DNA of 13,194 nt, taken from Chth-196 sp044376515 (GTDB lineage Bacteria > Verrucomicrobiota > Verrucomicrobiia > Chthoniobacterales > Chthoniobacteraceae). A program made the translations under genes and the position numbers. Below the pieces are notes generated by a model, which was not told the DNA's origin, made no database searches, and saw nothing but the letters and a program-made list of their open reading frames with translations. This document shows, piece after piece, positions 8,101 through 13,194 of this stretch (its first letter is position 1; each line of letters starts with the position of its first letter). The DNA lies in assembly GCA_044376515.1 (NCBI GenBank), contig JBILKV010000115.1, forward strand, positions 1-13,194. The letters are read 5' to 3'.

Positions 8101-8926
8101 ACAAATCAGCCTCCAGCGGTTGCCCGTCGATACCCGCCACGGTTGTTGTTCTCCCACCCGGGCTCAGCCTGCGGATACAATGGTTGAGAGTGTCCGCAAC
8201 GTAGGTGAAGCCGTCCGCATCCGTTGCCGTGGCAAACGGGGTGTTGAAAAGGGCCGAAACCTGACTTTTCATGTCTGCGTAGAGTTTCAAGCTGGGACGG
8301 GGATTCGACCCCGGAGCGGCGAGCGACCTCGACGGGGGCACCGAAACAATCTTCATTGCGTCAGCGGGATCCGCCGCAACCACCGAAAGATGTGCCTCGT
8401 TGCTGGAGATCCTCGGGGCGCTTCGTTTGCCCACGCGTGTTCTGGCGGAGTAGACGCCTGCACTGGCGGCCGTCAGATTGTCCACCCTCAGTTCCGACTT
8501 CCAGACGGCCATGTAATCTGCATCGCTGTTCGGAAGAGGTAAGGGCCGTAAGGCGTATTTGACTGCCGAGTCTACCAAATAACCGGCTGGCGTCCCCGCG
8601 TAGGGATTCCACAGCTGAGGCTCGGTGGTGGTACCAGACGTGTACGTCTGCAGCACCGGCTTTAGTTCGGAAAGCGCAACCCCGTCTTTGAACCAATCTA
8701 CCTCGATATCTGCATCCTTTGCGCCATACGCGAAAATGATGGTGAAAACGGCGCTCCCGCCCTCTCTCTCGAACGTCGAAACCGGCTGTTGGTAAATGTA
8801 CTCTGGGAGCCCGCGGATGGTCTGCGCCAAGGCTTCCGGCAAGCTCCCGCTGCACAGCATGACAAACACGAAAAGGAATGCCGGCAGCCAACCAAACCGA
8901 TTGCCGCAGATGTTTAGGCGCTTCAT
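2195..8926 (-). CDS. Giant secreted NHL-propeller / Ig-like repeat surface protein
   Basis: This gene encodes 2243 residues. A signal peptide (residues 1-35, hydrophobic core WLPAFLFVFVMLC, AxA-type end EALAQ) predicts export by Sec. An Ig-like domain (about 38-185) is followed by six NHL strands such as YVADTLNHCIRRL (242-254), at about 242, 354, 414, 493, 552 and 638, making one beta-propeller. Ig-like domains with Trp and D-x-G-x-Y motifs follow at about 685-750, 775-870, 1068-1162, 1165-1278, 1285-1377, 1443-1533 and 1540-1636. Two 'PGM-x-LSGSG' type beta modules lie at 890-1045. An InlB-like repeat ending VMPAADVSI is at 1641-1720. C-terminal beta domains (1727-2243) include LRGYLANGTKVTAS. 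There is no LPXTG, PEP-CTERM, T9SS or barrel anchor. The role is probably adhesion or binding, by inference. The ATG at 8926 is preferred over an in-frame TTG at 8974 because the signal peptide begins there. Confidence 0.9.
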   Translation of the reverse strand: MKRLNICGNRFGWLPAFLFVFVMLCSGSLPEALAQTIRGLPEYIYQQPVSTFEREGGSAVFTIIFAYGAKDADIEVDWFKDGVALSELKPVLQTYTSGTTTEPQLWNPYAGTPAGYLVDSAVKYALRPLPLPNSDADYMAVWKSELRVDNLTAASAGVYSARTRVGKRSAPRISSNEAHLSVVAADPADAMKIVSVPPSRSLAAPGSNPRPSLKLYADMKSQVSALFNTPFATATDADGFTYVADTLNHCIRRLSPGGRTTTVAGIDGQPLEADLLDTSLNDRSYTGAATNRTAWAGYERLPSPGFHPPGFVNGTSNQGETGYRFLPSNTPGFLNEPRFRAPEALTVSDTGVIYVADTGNHMIRGIRVSGGSAEVFSVYGDPPAPLPTPGKLNSPRGIVFAGSSSDPVDNPPVLYVMDSSSYSVKKLYLNANASDGSLDTSKGDPGTPGCQNIAGLGNTPGWQGIAVSATDAKFYSPRGIVFMKDPITRADTLYIADTVNHVIRQLVSENGQWTARTVVGFVGAKGYVNGVETAARLNFPVGLALDPYNKLLYFSEFGTHSLRRVNLPYSPRTIQSGTVQSDPPRKPWEVDDVAGSGYYGPTAFGPNGPQGTGKGDGLGPGAVFYYPAGISFNNDGSLMVADTNNHVIRKVRVAGDGEWLGDSSLVAGIVGHSGNRDFSSNPGFSFKWKKDALWMTDGPAVSGGTISGSLTDTLYVEDIGYQDAGVYALVVTNSFSDEIELPQSFVYVATAGDRPKFLAPGYRIVEQSKPNVPLTDLQKGMDVYVSADILPADQVTYQWQVGREAPNGVDNWENLSDELISLQPRLHPLLGNNDATIIRGSTTARLAISKFQNSLVGVLPRLRFRVDVKMRSEPTLTLDPIVEKTGMRANWTGAPPQTVAVVTSSGTLYPGMILSGSGFKQGTKITAVTAVNGGTLLTLDTLASTDQNTPVTFTAAVQTGTLLTGTVTVSGSWTAVTQTVRVVDSAYNLSNLSEKMHLVDTGSLFADNTIIERIDSSTPGSPVLYLNKAARLGSGGDRQIYAAEDLSNGTGLSIRYPAALSSKDLSLRVNGVAPTETPVKSGGAVSLFLTAGSSAVIGNPTPALQWYRNDTPTTSGGTAVSTGTSHILTIDKVDSSHRGYYYLRATNYGASDDSKLVFLDVERPATLKVLSMNGDGGSTVAGGTAQVSRVVDKTKDPNLTLTVNVDASPQPDYKWSFVPAGEATPVTDLSRFNPVPSNQPASGSLSIANYPIDGDGVFIAQVLVSGTASVSVSWRVVVKALPEYVASPPSKVFKVGTLNVSGDSYEADLNEVRSLFLKADFQSPRTLPLKYRWRRDRRILTSGTNSLSVPTLSRADMGTYRLEVSNEMGTRVFGAVSGSEQPFPGNPAGWSLKASGKPSVTIQPLGKLLAASTPNLNAAFAGMVAAGPRAAAAPAAGLLTQPVLRVGNLGQQRLVLQVAAEGAPVPRYQWYRKTDKWPIPEKLTGAVSPIYVLPPFRESAGTLYRYYAEVTNNALAVAGLPPVVSEEILVRVEGPPDPVISAPLADNPAWVGPPEPLATGGTFTAGGTVTLSAAVTDKEAAYSYQWKVNGNQILGAGSQKLTLPNIDPGQAGSYTVVATGVAGTRESPSYAVRVSGAARRYAVSLSGTEQMRTTPIVTPTLPAAGFAPGTRVTISGMAPSAKLLQGWSISYTKANNETVSTRLPARAAQFVMPAADVSISPVLSRPYTGTYTGLLTLEAPWIPEDEWAVADSKDGDFFRPREMEMAFGKVRGLFTCSVSASGAVSGQIQIENRIMGFTTALDAEMRGTFRITTTLRGTVWNLEGSIAFNTEPANRDQDYVDNVVHLVLKDVLMATPPLIPVGQTLYCAAAGVSGAVEALSADIQEIETTQAASATPMYFTAAAYRETNGETKESSYGQAAVLSVQIRAGTGAVILRGYLANGTKVTASSVLGRAFITPQMEGPDVLMLADPLAGIPVIYPALEMAKPFRPTSTLLSGQATEALTELLLRRSTSQSFPIWLRGDSATAPVYGAMIFNGPRVYGSVGVAGLNTDTNILEYTPNLVAGYFYDSQSPYLANLPSSVLNTDQLKPTMTFPDSSLYKTGLVPNWPTSPVVPPKDVPQVSVDGQTGLLFGGMIETTAPYLETIPSLGPDFALNSTREKQLPELACTIAAVFIQRRDILPSSNWTPSSAGGYVGFIYRGKNARLEPVNNVLGSGLPTSSLRPAPNGTSRIEALRVTLDNQY

Positions 8927-8946
8927 GATAAAGGGGGTTAGGATAA

Positions 8947-8981
8947 AATATAGCAGATGCTGTGCCCCAACCAAGTGTCAA
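8947..8981 (-). promoter_or_regulatory. Candidate extended -10 promoter of the giant gene
   Basis: Reading the minus strand, TGC-TATATT (8955-8947) is an extended -10 box with 5 of 6 consensus bases. A weak -35, TTGGTT (8974-8969), lies 16 bases upstream. A perfect TTGACA (8981-8976) is also present, but 23 bases away, which is too far for normal sigma-70 spacing. The predicted start of transcription is near 8940, giving a leader of only about 14 bases before the ATG at 8926, which has no Shine-Dalgarno sequence. Confidence 0.5.
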
Positions 8982-8995
8982 TCGGTGGCAACTGC

Positions 8996-9037
8996 ACAAG
9001 GGCGCGGACAAGGGCGCGGACAAGGGCACGGACAAGG
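8996..9037. repeat. 12 bp tandem repeat upstream of the giant gene
   Basis: 3.6 copies of ACAAGGGCGCGG: 8996-9007 and 9008-9019 are identical, 9020-9031 has one change (GCG to GCA), and 9032-9037 is a partial fourth copy. It lies immediately upstream of the promoter candidate, at about -55 to -100 from the predicted transcription start. The spacing of 12 bp is slightly more than one helical turn. It could be a set of regulator-binding sites or a slippage-prone minisatellite. Confidence 0.8.
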
Positions 9038-9136
9038 GGGATTGCGGGAATCCCAAACGGTTCCCGCCACCCTTGCTCCATCCTATATTTCGCCGGAAGC
9101 CTTCCGAACGCGCTTCCGGGCTTCGCCCGCGGGCCC
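9038..9136 (-). other. Cluster of hairpins downstream of htpG
   Basis: The 3' flank of htpG holds three stems. GGGATT with AATCCC is at 9038-9054 (6 bp, 5-base loop). CCGGAAGC with GCTTCCGG is at 9093-9119 (8 bp, 11-base loop). CGGGC-TTC-GCCCG is at 9117-9129, followed by the palindrome GGGCCC (9131-9136). None is followed by a T-run on the minus strand, so they are at best Rho-aided terminators or mRNA-stabilising structures. They separate htpG from the giant gene's promoter. Confidence 0.4.
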
Positions 9137-9142
9137 TGCCGG

Positions 9143-10993
9143 TCAGCCCTTTGGATCGGCCAAGAGCCGTTCCAGCAGCACGTTGAGGCGGCCCAGCATG
9201 GCGCGGGGATCCTCCATCAAGCCGGCCGCTGCGAGCGCGCCGTCGAGGAGCTGTTCGCCGACCTGCCGGGCCAGGGCGGCGTCGGAATGGCGCAATCCCT
9301 CGAGGCGCACCACCAGGGCATGGTCGGGATTGAGCTCGAAATCGGGCTTCTGTTCGCCGCCCAGACCGGCCTCCTGCCCCATGAGCTTCATCATGCGCCG
9401 CACCTGGGGGTTGAGCGTCCCCTCGGCTTCGCGCACGGCAGCCGGGCTGCCGACGAGGCGCTGGCTGGAACGCACCTCCCCCACCCGGTCCCCAAAGACC
9501 TCCTTGAGGAAAGCCGCCAGCCCGGCGGCCTGCGCCTCGGAAAGGCTGCGACTCTGATCTGCAGGACGGTCCACCTTGACGTCGGCCTTGGAGGCGGCCA
9601 CGAGGTTTTTGCCATCGAAGGTGTGCAGGTGGTCGAGGACCATTTCATCGCGGGGATCCTCGAGGAAAAGCACCTCCCAGTGCGAAGCGCGGAAGGCCTC
9701 AAAGTCGGGGCTGGCCTCCGCGGCCTCGCGGGTGGGGGCCGTGAGGTAGTAGAGGTCCTTCTGTCCCTCGGGCATGCGGGCGATGTAGTCGGCGAGGGAG
9801 GTGAGCCTGTCCCCTTCCGTGTAGGAACTCTTAAACCGCAGGAGTTTGGCAACGGCCTCGCGGTGCGACCAGTCGGTGGCGACGCCCTCCTTGAGGCAGT
9901 GGCCGTGCTGGGCAAAGAACCGGGCGTAGGCGTCGGCATCGGCGCCGGCCTCCTCATCGAGCCATTTGAGGACGCGCTTGGTGAGGACCTCGTTGAGTTT
10001 CCGCATCAGGGCGGTGTCCTGCATCGTTTCGCGGGAAATGTTAAGAGGGAGGTCCTCGCTGTCGACGACGCCCTTGAGGAAACGCAACCACTCGGGCAGG
10101 AGGCCCTTGGCCTTGGGTGTGATGAGCACCCGCTTGCAGTAAAGGTGCACCTCGCCCTCCTGGCGGCTCATCGAAAGCAGTTCGGTGCTGCGCTCCGGGA
10201 CAAAGAGCACCGCCTTGATCGAGAGCGGGGCGTCCGCGTTGAAATGCAGCCGGTACTGCGGTCCGGAGGAGTCATGCCCGATGTACTTGTAAAACTCAGT
10301 GTAGTCCTCCTCGCTGATCTCGGAGCGGTTCTTGGTCCACAGCGGCTGGATCGTGTTGACCGGCTTGCCGTTGAGCTCGATGGGAAACGAGACAAAGTTG
10401 GAGTAGCGCTTGATGATGGTCTCGATCCGGTAGCCGCTCGCAAACTCCTTTTCCCGCAGCTGCAGCACGATTTTGGTGCCGCGCTCCAGGTCGGCGGCGG
10501 GGGCCACCGAATAGCCGGTCTTGCCGTCGCTTTCCCACTTCCAGCCCTGTTCCTCCGGCTTATAGGACCGGGTGTAGACGGTGACGGTGTCGGCCACCAT
10601 GAAGGCGGAGTAAAAGCCCACGCCAAACTGGCCGATGAGGTGGGTGTCCCCCTTGTGTTTTTGGATCTGCTCCAGAAACGCCTTGGAACCGGAATGCGCG
10701 ATGGTGCCGAGGTTTTCGATCAATTCGGCGTGGGTCATCCCGACACCGGTGTCGGTAATGGTGACCGTGTGGGCCGTGTCATCGGTGGTGACCAGAATCT
10801 GGAGGGGCCGCTCCGGGTCGAGCACCGACGTCTCGGCGGTCTGCCTCAGGAACTGGAGCTTCTCGTTCGCGTCGGCCGCGTTGGAGATGAGTTCGCGGAC
10901 AAAGATTTCTTTGTCCGTGTAGAGGGAGTGGATGACGATCTCGAGAAGTTGGGCGATCTCTGCTTGGAATCCGTGTTGCTCAGGTTGGGACAT
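9143..10993 (-). CDS. HtpG, bacterial Hsp90 chaperone
   Basis: The 616-residue product compares with about 624 for the E. coli protein, so it appears complete. HtpG is a cytosolic, dimeric, ATP-driven chaperone that remodels client proteins, often together with DnaK. The N-terminal GHKL ATPase domain has FVRELISNAADA (31-42; catalytic-type E34, Mg-binding-type N38), DTGVGM (81-86) and the lid and glycine motif IGQFGVGFYSAF (120-131). The middle domain has RGTKIVLQL (171-179) and the conserved arginine in NISRETMQ (318-325). The C-terminal dimerisation domain carries SSQRLVGSPAAV (509-520) and MKLMGQ (535-540). The ATG at 10993 is chosen because family similarity starts at HGFQAEI (residue 7). 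A longer start at 11068 would add 25 unrelated residues and cover the promoter candidate. No Shine-Dalgarno or CIRCE element is visible. Confidence 0.97.
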   Translation of the reverse strand: MSQPEQHGFQAEIAQLLEIVIHSLYTDKEIFVRELISNAADANEKLQFLRQTAETSVLDPERPLQILVTTDDTAHTVTITDTGVGMTHAELIENLGTIAHSGSKAFLEQIQKHKGDTHLIGQFGVGFYSAFMVADTVTVYTRSYKPEEQGWKWESDGKTGYSVAPAADLERGTKIVLQLREKEFASGYRIETIIKRYSNFVSFPIELNGKPVNTIQPLWTKNRSEISEEDYTEFYKYIGHDSSGPQYRLHFNADAPLSIKAVLFVPERSTELLSMSRQEGEVHLYCKRVLITPKAKGLLPEWLRFLKGVVDSEDLPLNISRETMQDTALMRKLNEVLTKRVLKWLDEEAGADADAYARFFAQHGHCLKEGVATDWSHREAVAKLLRFKSSYTEGDRLTSLADYIARMPEGQKDLYYLTAPTREAAEASPDFEAFRASHWEVLFLEDPRDEMVLDHLHTFDGKNLVAASKADVKVDRPADQSRSLSEAQAAGLAAFLKEVFGDRVGEVRSSQRLVGSPAAVREAEGTLNPQVRRMMKLMGQEAGLGGEQKPDFELNPDHALVVRLEGLRHSDAALARQVGEQLLDGALAAAGLMEDPRAMLGRLNVLLERLLADPKG

Positions 10994-11003
10994 AGGACCG
11001 CGG

Positions 11004-11032
11004 AGTTTACACGATCCGGGGAAGCCTGAAAA
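11004..11032 (-). promoter_or_regulatory. Candidate promoter of htpG
   Basis: On the minus strand, TTTTCA (11032-11027) and TAAACT (11009-11004) are 17 bases apart, and each matches the sigma-70 consensus at 4 of 6 positions. The -10 ends only 10 bases before the ATG at 10993, so transcription from here would give an almost leaderless mRNA. The match is modest and unproven. No heat-shock operator was recognised. Confidence 0.3.
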
Positions 11033-11152
11033 GGGGCCGAATGGGCCACAGGGAGAACGTTTTTCCAACCCGCGTCTGCGGCGGAGTGGCGGACAGGAAA
11101 ACCCGCCTTTTTCGTGGCACCCTCGTTGCCCCGGCCGGTGCGCAGGAAGGGG

Positions 11153-13194
11153 CTAGAAGCCGATGGTGAAATTGATGCCGCCGCGGAACACGTTTTTGCC
11201 TTGGAGGAATTCCTGCTCTCCGTAGAGGCGGAGGGTCCGGCGGTCGCCGATGCCGAGTTCGAGGGCCCCGCCGACGCGCAGGAGGTCGGAGGCGCTGCCG
11301 CTGCCGCTCACCCTCCAGCGGGCCGCCTCGAGGCCCTGCCAGGACACCGAAAGGTTACGGGACTCCGTCCTGAAGTCATGGACCCAGGCGGCACTGCCGG
11401 TCAGGCGGACCGGAACCCGCCCGAGCTTGCCTTCCCGCGCGAGATCGAGGCCGATGCGTGACAAGGCCGTGGCGTTCCACTTGACGTCCGACCTGATGCC
11501 AAGAGGCCCGACGCCTTCGATCCGCGACTTGCCAAAGCGCATTCCAGTGTAAGCCAAACGCGCGCTGGGCACCAAACTCCAGCGGCTTGCCTCGGGGGCC
11601 AGCTGGCCCCCGAGGCCGGCCTGCATGAGCCACTCCTGCGTTTCCATGAGGGCGCGGCCCGTCAGCATGCCAACCGTCCCGCCATTGATGGCGAGCTGGG
11701 TCTGGCGGATCACGTTTTCAGCCTCGCCGTAGAAGCCGGAGACGTCGGCAAACAGGCGCTGCCCCACCGGCACGCTCAGGTAGGTGCCCAGGTGCCAGCT
11801 GGTGGAGCGCACCGAGGCGTTGGGCTGGTTGAGCTGGGTGGTGGCGAACCCGCTGGAGCCCATCATCCCAAAGGTGGCACGGCCAAAGCGGCGCTCCACG
11901 CCGGTCACGTCGCCGAAGGCGTTCAATGCGGAGCCGCCCTCGCCGGCGGCGAGGTTGGCCGACTTCGAACGGAAGCTCGCATACGCATTGGTCCAGGCGT
12001 TCCACTCGCCGCCGGTGCCGGTGGCCATCGAGAGCACCTCCTGCTCGCTCATGGTGGTGATGGCGGTGCCCAGCAGGTTGAGCCGGTCGGAGACGGTTTT
12101 TTGGACGTCCTGCACGCGGCTCAGCGAGATGGTGTACATTTCCGCGAAGGCCTTCGGGAACACGGCGTCGAGGGCCTCCAGCAGCCCCATCCCGCCGGGC
12201 AGTCCGGCGGCCACCACGGCCGGGTTGACCGCCGCAGCGGCTCCAGCGGGCAGGCTTGCCTCCGGAAGGCCCACCGCTTCCGGATTGGCCACCAGTTGCA
12301 ACCCGTCGAAGTGCGCGATGATCTCCTCGATCTCCTTGTTGTAGGCGGCGGCGGCCACCAGCAGGTCCAGCCCCTGTCCCGCCTGAGCGCGGGCCTTGGT
12401 GTTTCCGAGGCTGGCGTAGGAATTGCGCTCCAACTCCACCCAAACCGCCACGGGATCCTTCCCGGCGGAAGCAGCCGCAGCACCGGGGCCGGCGGCTTGA
12501 GCCATGGTCTCTATCCTGGTCCCCGCGCTGTCGGTGTACACCAGCGTGGCACGCAGCGCCGCGCTCTGGCGCACCCCGTCAAAGCTCCCTGTGATGATGC
12601 CGCCCTTTGTTTCGAGGATCTTGAACGGCTCCTGTTTGCCAAACTTGGTCAGTCTGTTCCCGCCCTTGTCGGAGCTGGAGGACACCTTGGGGTCCACGAT
12701 CCCGCCCTGCAGATGCACCGCCACTCCCGTTTCAGTCACCACGCTCAAGAGGTCATGGACCAGGGTGCCCGAGAAAGAGTATTCCGCCTGGTACACCGCC
12801 CCGCTGCCGACCTCCAGTTTCCCCTCAATGGTCTGGGTTCCCGGAGAATTGCCGGGGGCCAGGGTGGCGCTGCGACCGAGCTTGACGATGCCCCGGATGG
12901 TGCCGCTGCCCTTGAGTACCTGGGGCGCAGCCACTCCGCCGACACTGCCGCCGACCACCAGTCCGCCGGCCACCTTGGAGACATCCAAAACGGCGCCGCT
13001 GCCCTTGGTGGTGCCGACATCCAGGGTCCCCACGAGCGCCAGAGTGGTGGGCGAGGTGACCTGCAGCGTGCCGGCACCCAGACGGGCGGAACCGCCGACC
13101 ATCACCGCCTCGGAGCCGAGTGTCAGTTGGCCTTGCCCGCGCTTCTCGAAAGCCGTCAGGGTCGCCCCGTTGATCGTGACCGAGGCACCGGGCG
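11153..13194 (-). CDS. Autotransporter, C-terminal part (5' end outside window)
   Basis: The reading frame is open to the right edge, and 679 residues are visible. The N-terminal part is a beta-helix passenger with autotransporter-type repeats, including KGSGTIRG (about 94-101) and the hallmark LAPGNSPGTQTI (111-122). FKILETKGGIITGSF (190-204) resembles the segment commonly found at the end of such passengers. An Ala/Leu-rich helical linker (about 260-385) includes FPKAFAEMYTISLSRVQDVQ. The outer-membrane barrel runs from GEWNAWTNAYASF (about 395) to the terminal FRGGINFTIGF, ending in the C-terminal phenylalanine typical of Bam-inserted barrels. Family knowledge predicts Sec export, barrel insertion and surface display of the passenger. 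What it binds is unknown. A GTG/ATG near 13105 lies inside passenger repeats and is not the true start. htpG follows 159 bp downstream. Confidence 0.93.
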   Translation of the reverse strand, partial: PGASVTINGATLTAFEKRGQGQLTLGSEAVMVGGSARLGAGTLQVTSPTTLALVGTLDVGTTKGSGAVLDVSKVAGGLVVGGSVGGVAAPQVLKGSGTIRGIVKLGRSATLAPGNSPGTQTIEGKLEVGSGAVYQAEYSFSGTLVHDLLSVVTETGVAVHLQGGIVDPKVSSSSDKGGNRLTKFGKQEPFKILETKGGIITGSFDGVRQSAALRATLVYTDSAGTRIETMAQAAGPGAAAASAGKDPVAVWVELERNSYASLGNTKARAQAGQGLDLLVAAAAYNKEIEEIIAHFDGLQLVANPEAVGLPEASLPAGAAAAVNPAVVAAGLPGGMGLLEALDAVFPKAFAEMYTISLSRVQDVQKTVSDRLNLLGTAITTMSEQEVLSMATGTGGEWNAWTNAYASFRSKSANLAAGEGGSALNAFGDVTGVERRFGRATFGMMGSSGFATTQLNQPNASVRSTSWHLGTYLSVPVGQRLFADVSGFYGEAENVIRQTQLAINGGTVGMLTGRALMETQEWLMQAGLGGQLAPEASRWSLVPSARLAYTGMRFGKSRIEGVGPLGIRSDVKWNATALSRIGLDLAREGKLGRVPVRLTGSAAWVHDFRTESRNLSVSWQGLEAARWRVSGSGSASDLLRVGGALELGIGDRRTLRLYGEQEFLQGKNVFRGGINFTIGF

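Noticed and set aside
8927..8974. Upstream TTG start for the giant gene
   Set aside because: It would put 16 residues ahead of a well-formed signal peptide and would start upstream of the likely promoter's -10 box.
8957..11029. 690-residue plus-strand open frame antisense to htpG
   Set aside because: HtpG is unmistakable on the other strand. Long antisense frames are common opposite GC-rich genes, and this translation is low-complexity with no known domain.
10994..11068. Upstream start for htpG
   Set aside because: The 25 extra residues have no counterpart in the HtpG family and overlap the promoter candidate.
11033..11152. Terminator for the autotransporter gene
   Set aside because: Only short stems were found (for example GGCC-CATTC-GGCC followed by CCTTTT near 11028-11046, overlapping the htpG promoter candidate). 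This is not convincing enough to list.
10994..11152. CIRCE or other heat-shock operator before htpG
   Set aside because: No TTAGCACTC-N9-GAGTGCTAA-like inverted repeat is present.

Overview
The window is GC-rich (roughly 60% by eye) and holds four protein genes, all on the minus strand, plus about 845 bases of gene-free repetitive DNA at the left edge. The mix of a passenger-repeat autotransporter, a very long secreted NHL/immunoglobulin-fold protein and GC-rich codon use suggests a member of the Verrucomicrobiota, perhaps near the Opitutales. This is inference from protein style; no rRNA or other phylogenetic marker is present. None of the three visible starts has a clear Shine-Dalgarno sequence.

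Layout from left to right. 1-800: two near-identical copies of a ~350 bp element (period 449 bp) separated by an AT-richer 95 bp spacer. Each copy is a series of small hairpins arranged almost symmetrically about a central palindrome and bounded by a 20-mer direct repeat. 846-2087: a TetA-like 12-helix MFS drug/proton antiporter. 2195-8926: a 2243-residue exported protein with a signal peptide, an Ig-like domain, a six-repeat NHL propeller, several more Ig-like domains, two or so other beta modules, an InlB-type repeat and Verrucomicrobia-like C-terminal beta domains, but no recognised anchor. 9143-10993: HtpG (Hsp90). 11153-13194: the C-terminal 679 residues of an autotransporter with a complete beta-barrel, cut by the right edge.

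In transcription order (right to left) the genes are autotransporter, htpG, giant surface protein and MFS pump, with gaps of 159, 216 and 107 bp. The gaps hold hairpins and promoter-like sequences, so these are probably mostly separate units rather than one operon. The two cell-surface proteins flank a cytosolic chaperone, and a functional link is not shown. The most unusual part is the duplicated nested-palindrome element: nearly all differences between its two copies fall in loops or junctions and leave the stems intact. The second most unusual is the upstream region of the giant gene, where 3.6 copies of a 12 bp repeat lie directly upstream of an extended -10 promoter candidate only about 14 bases from the start codon.
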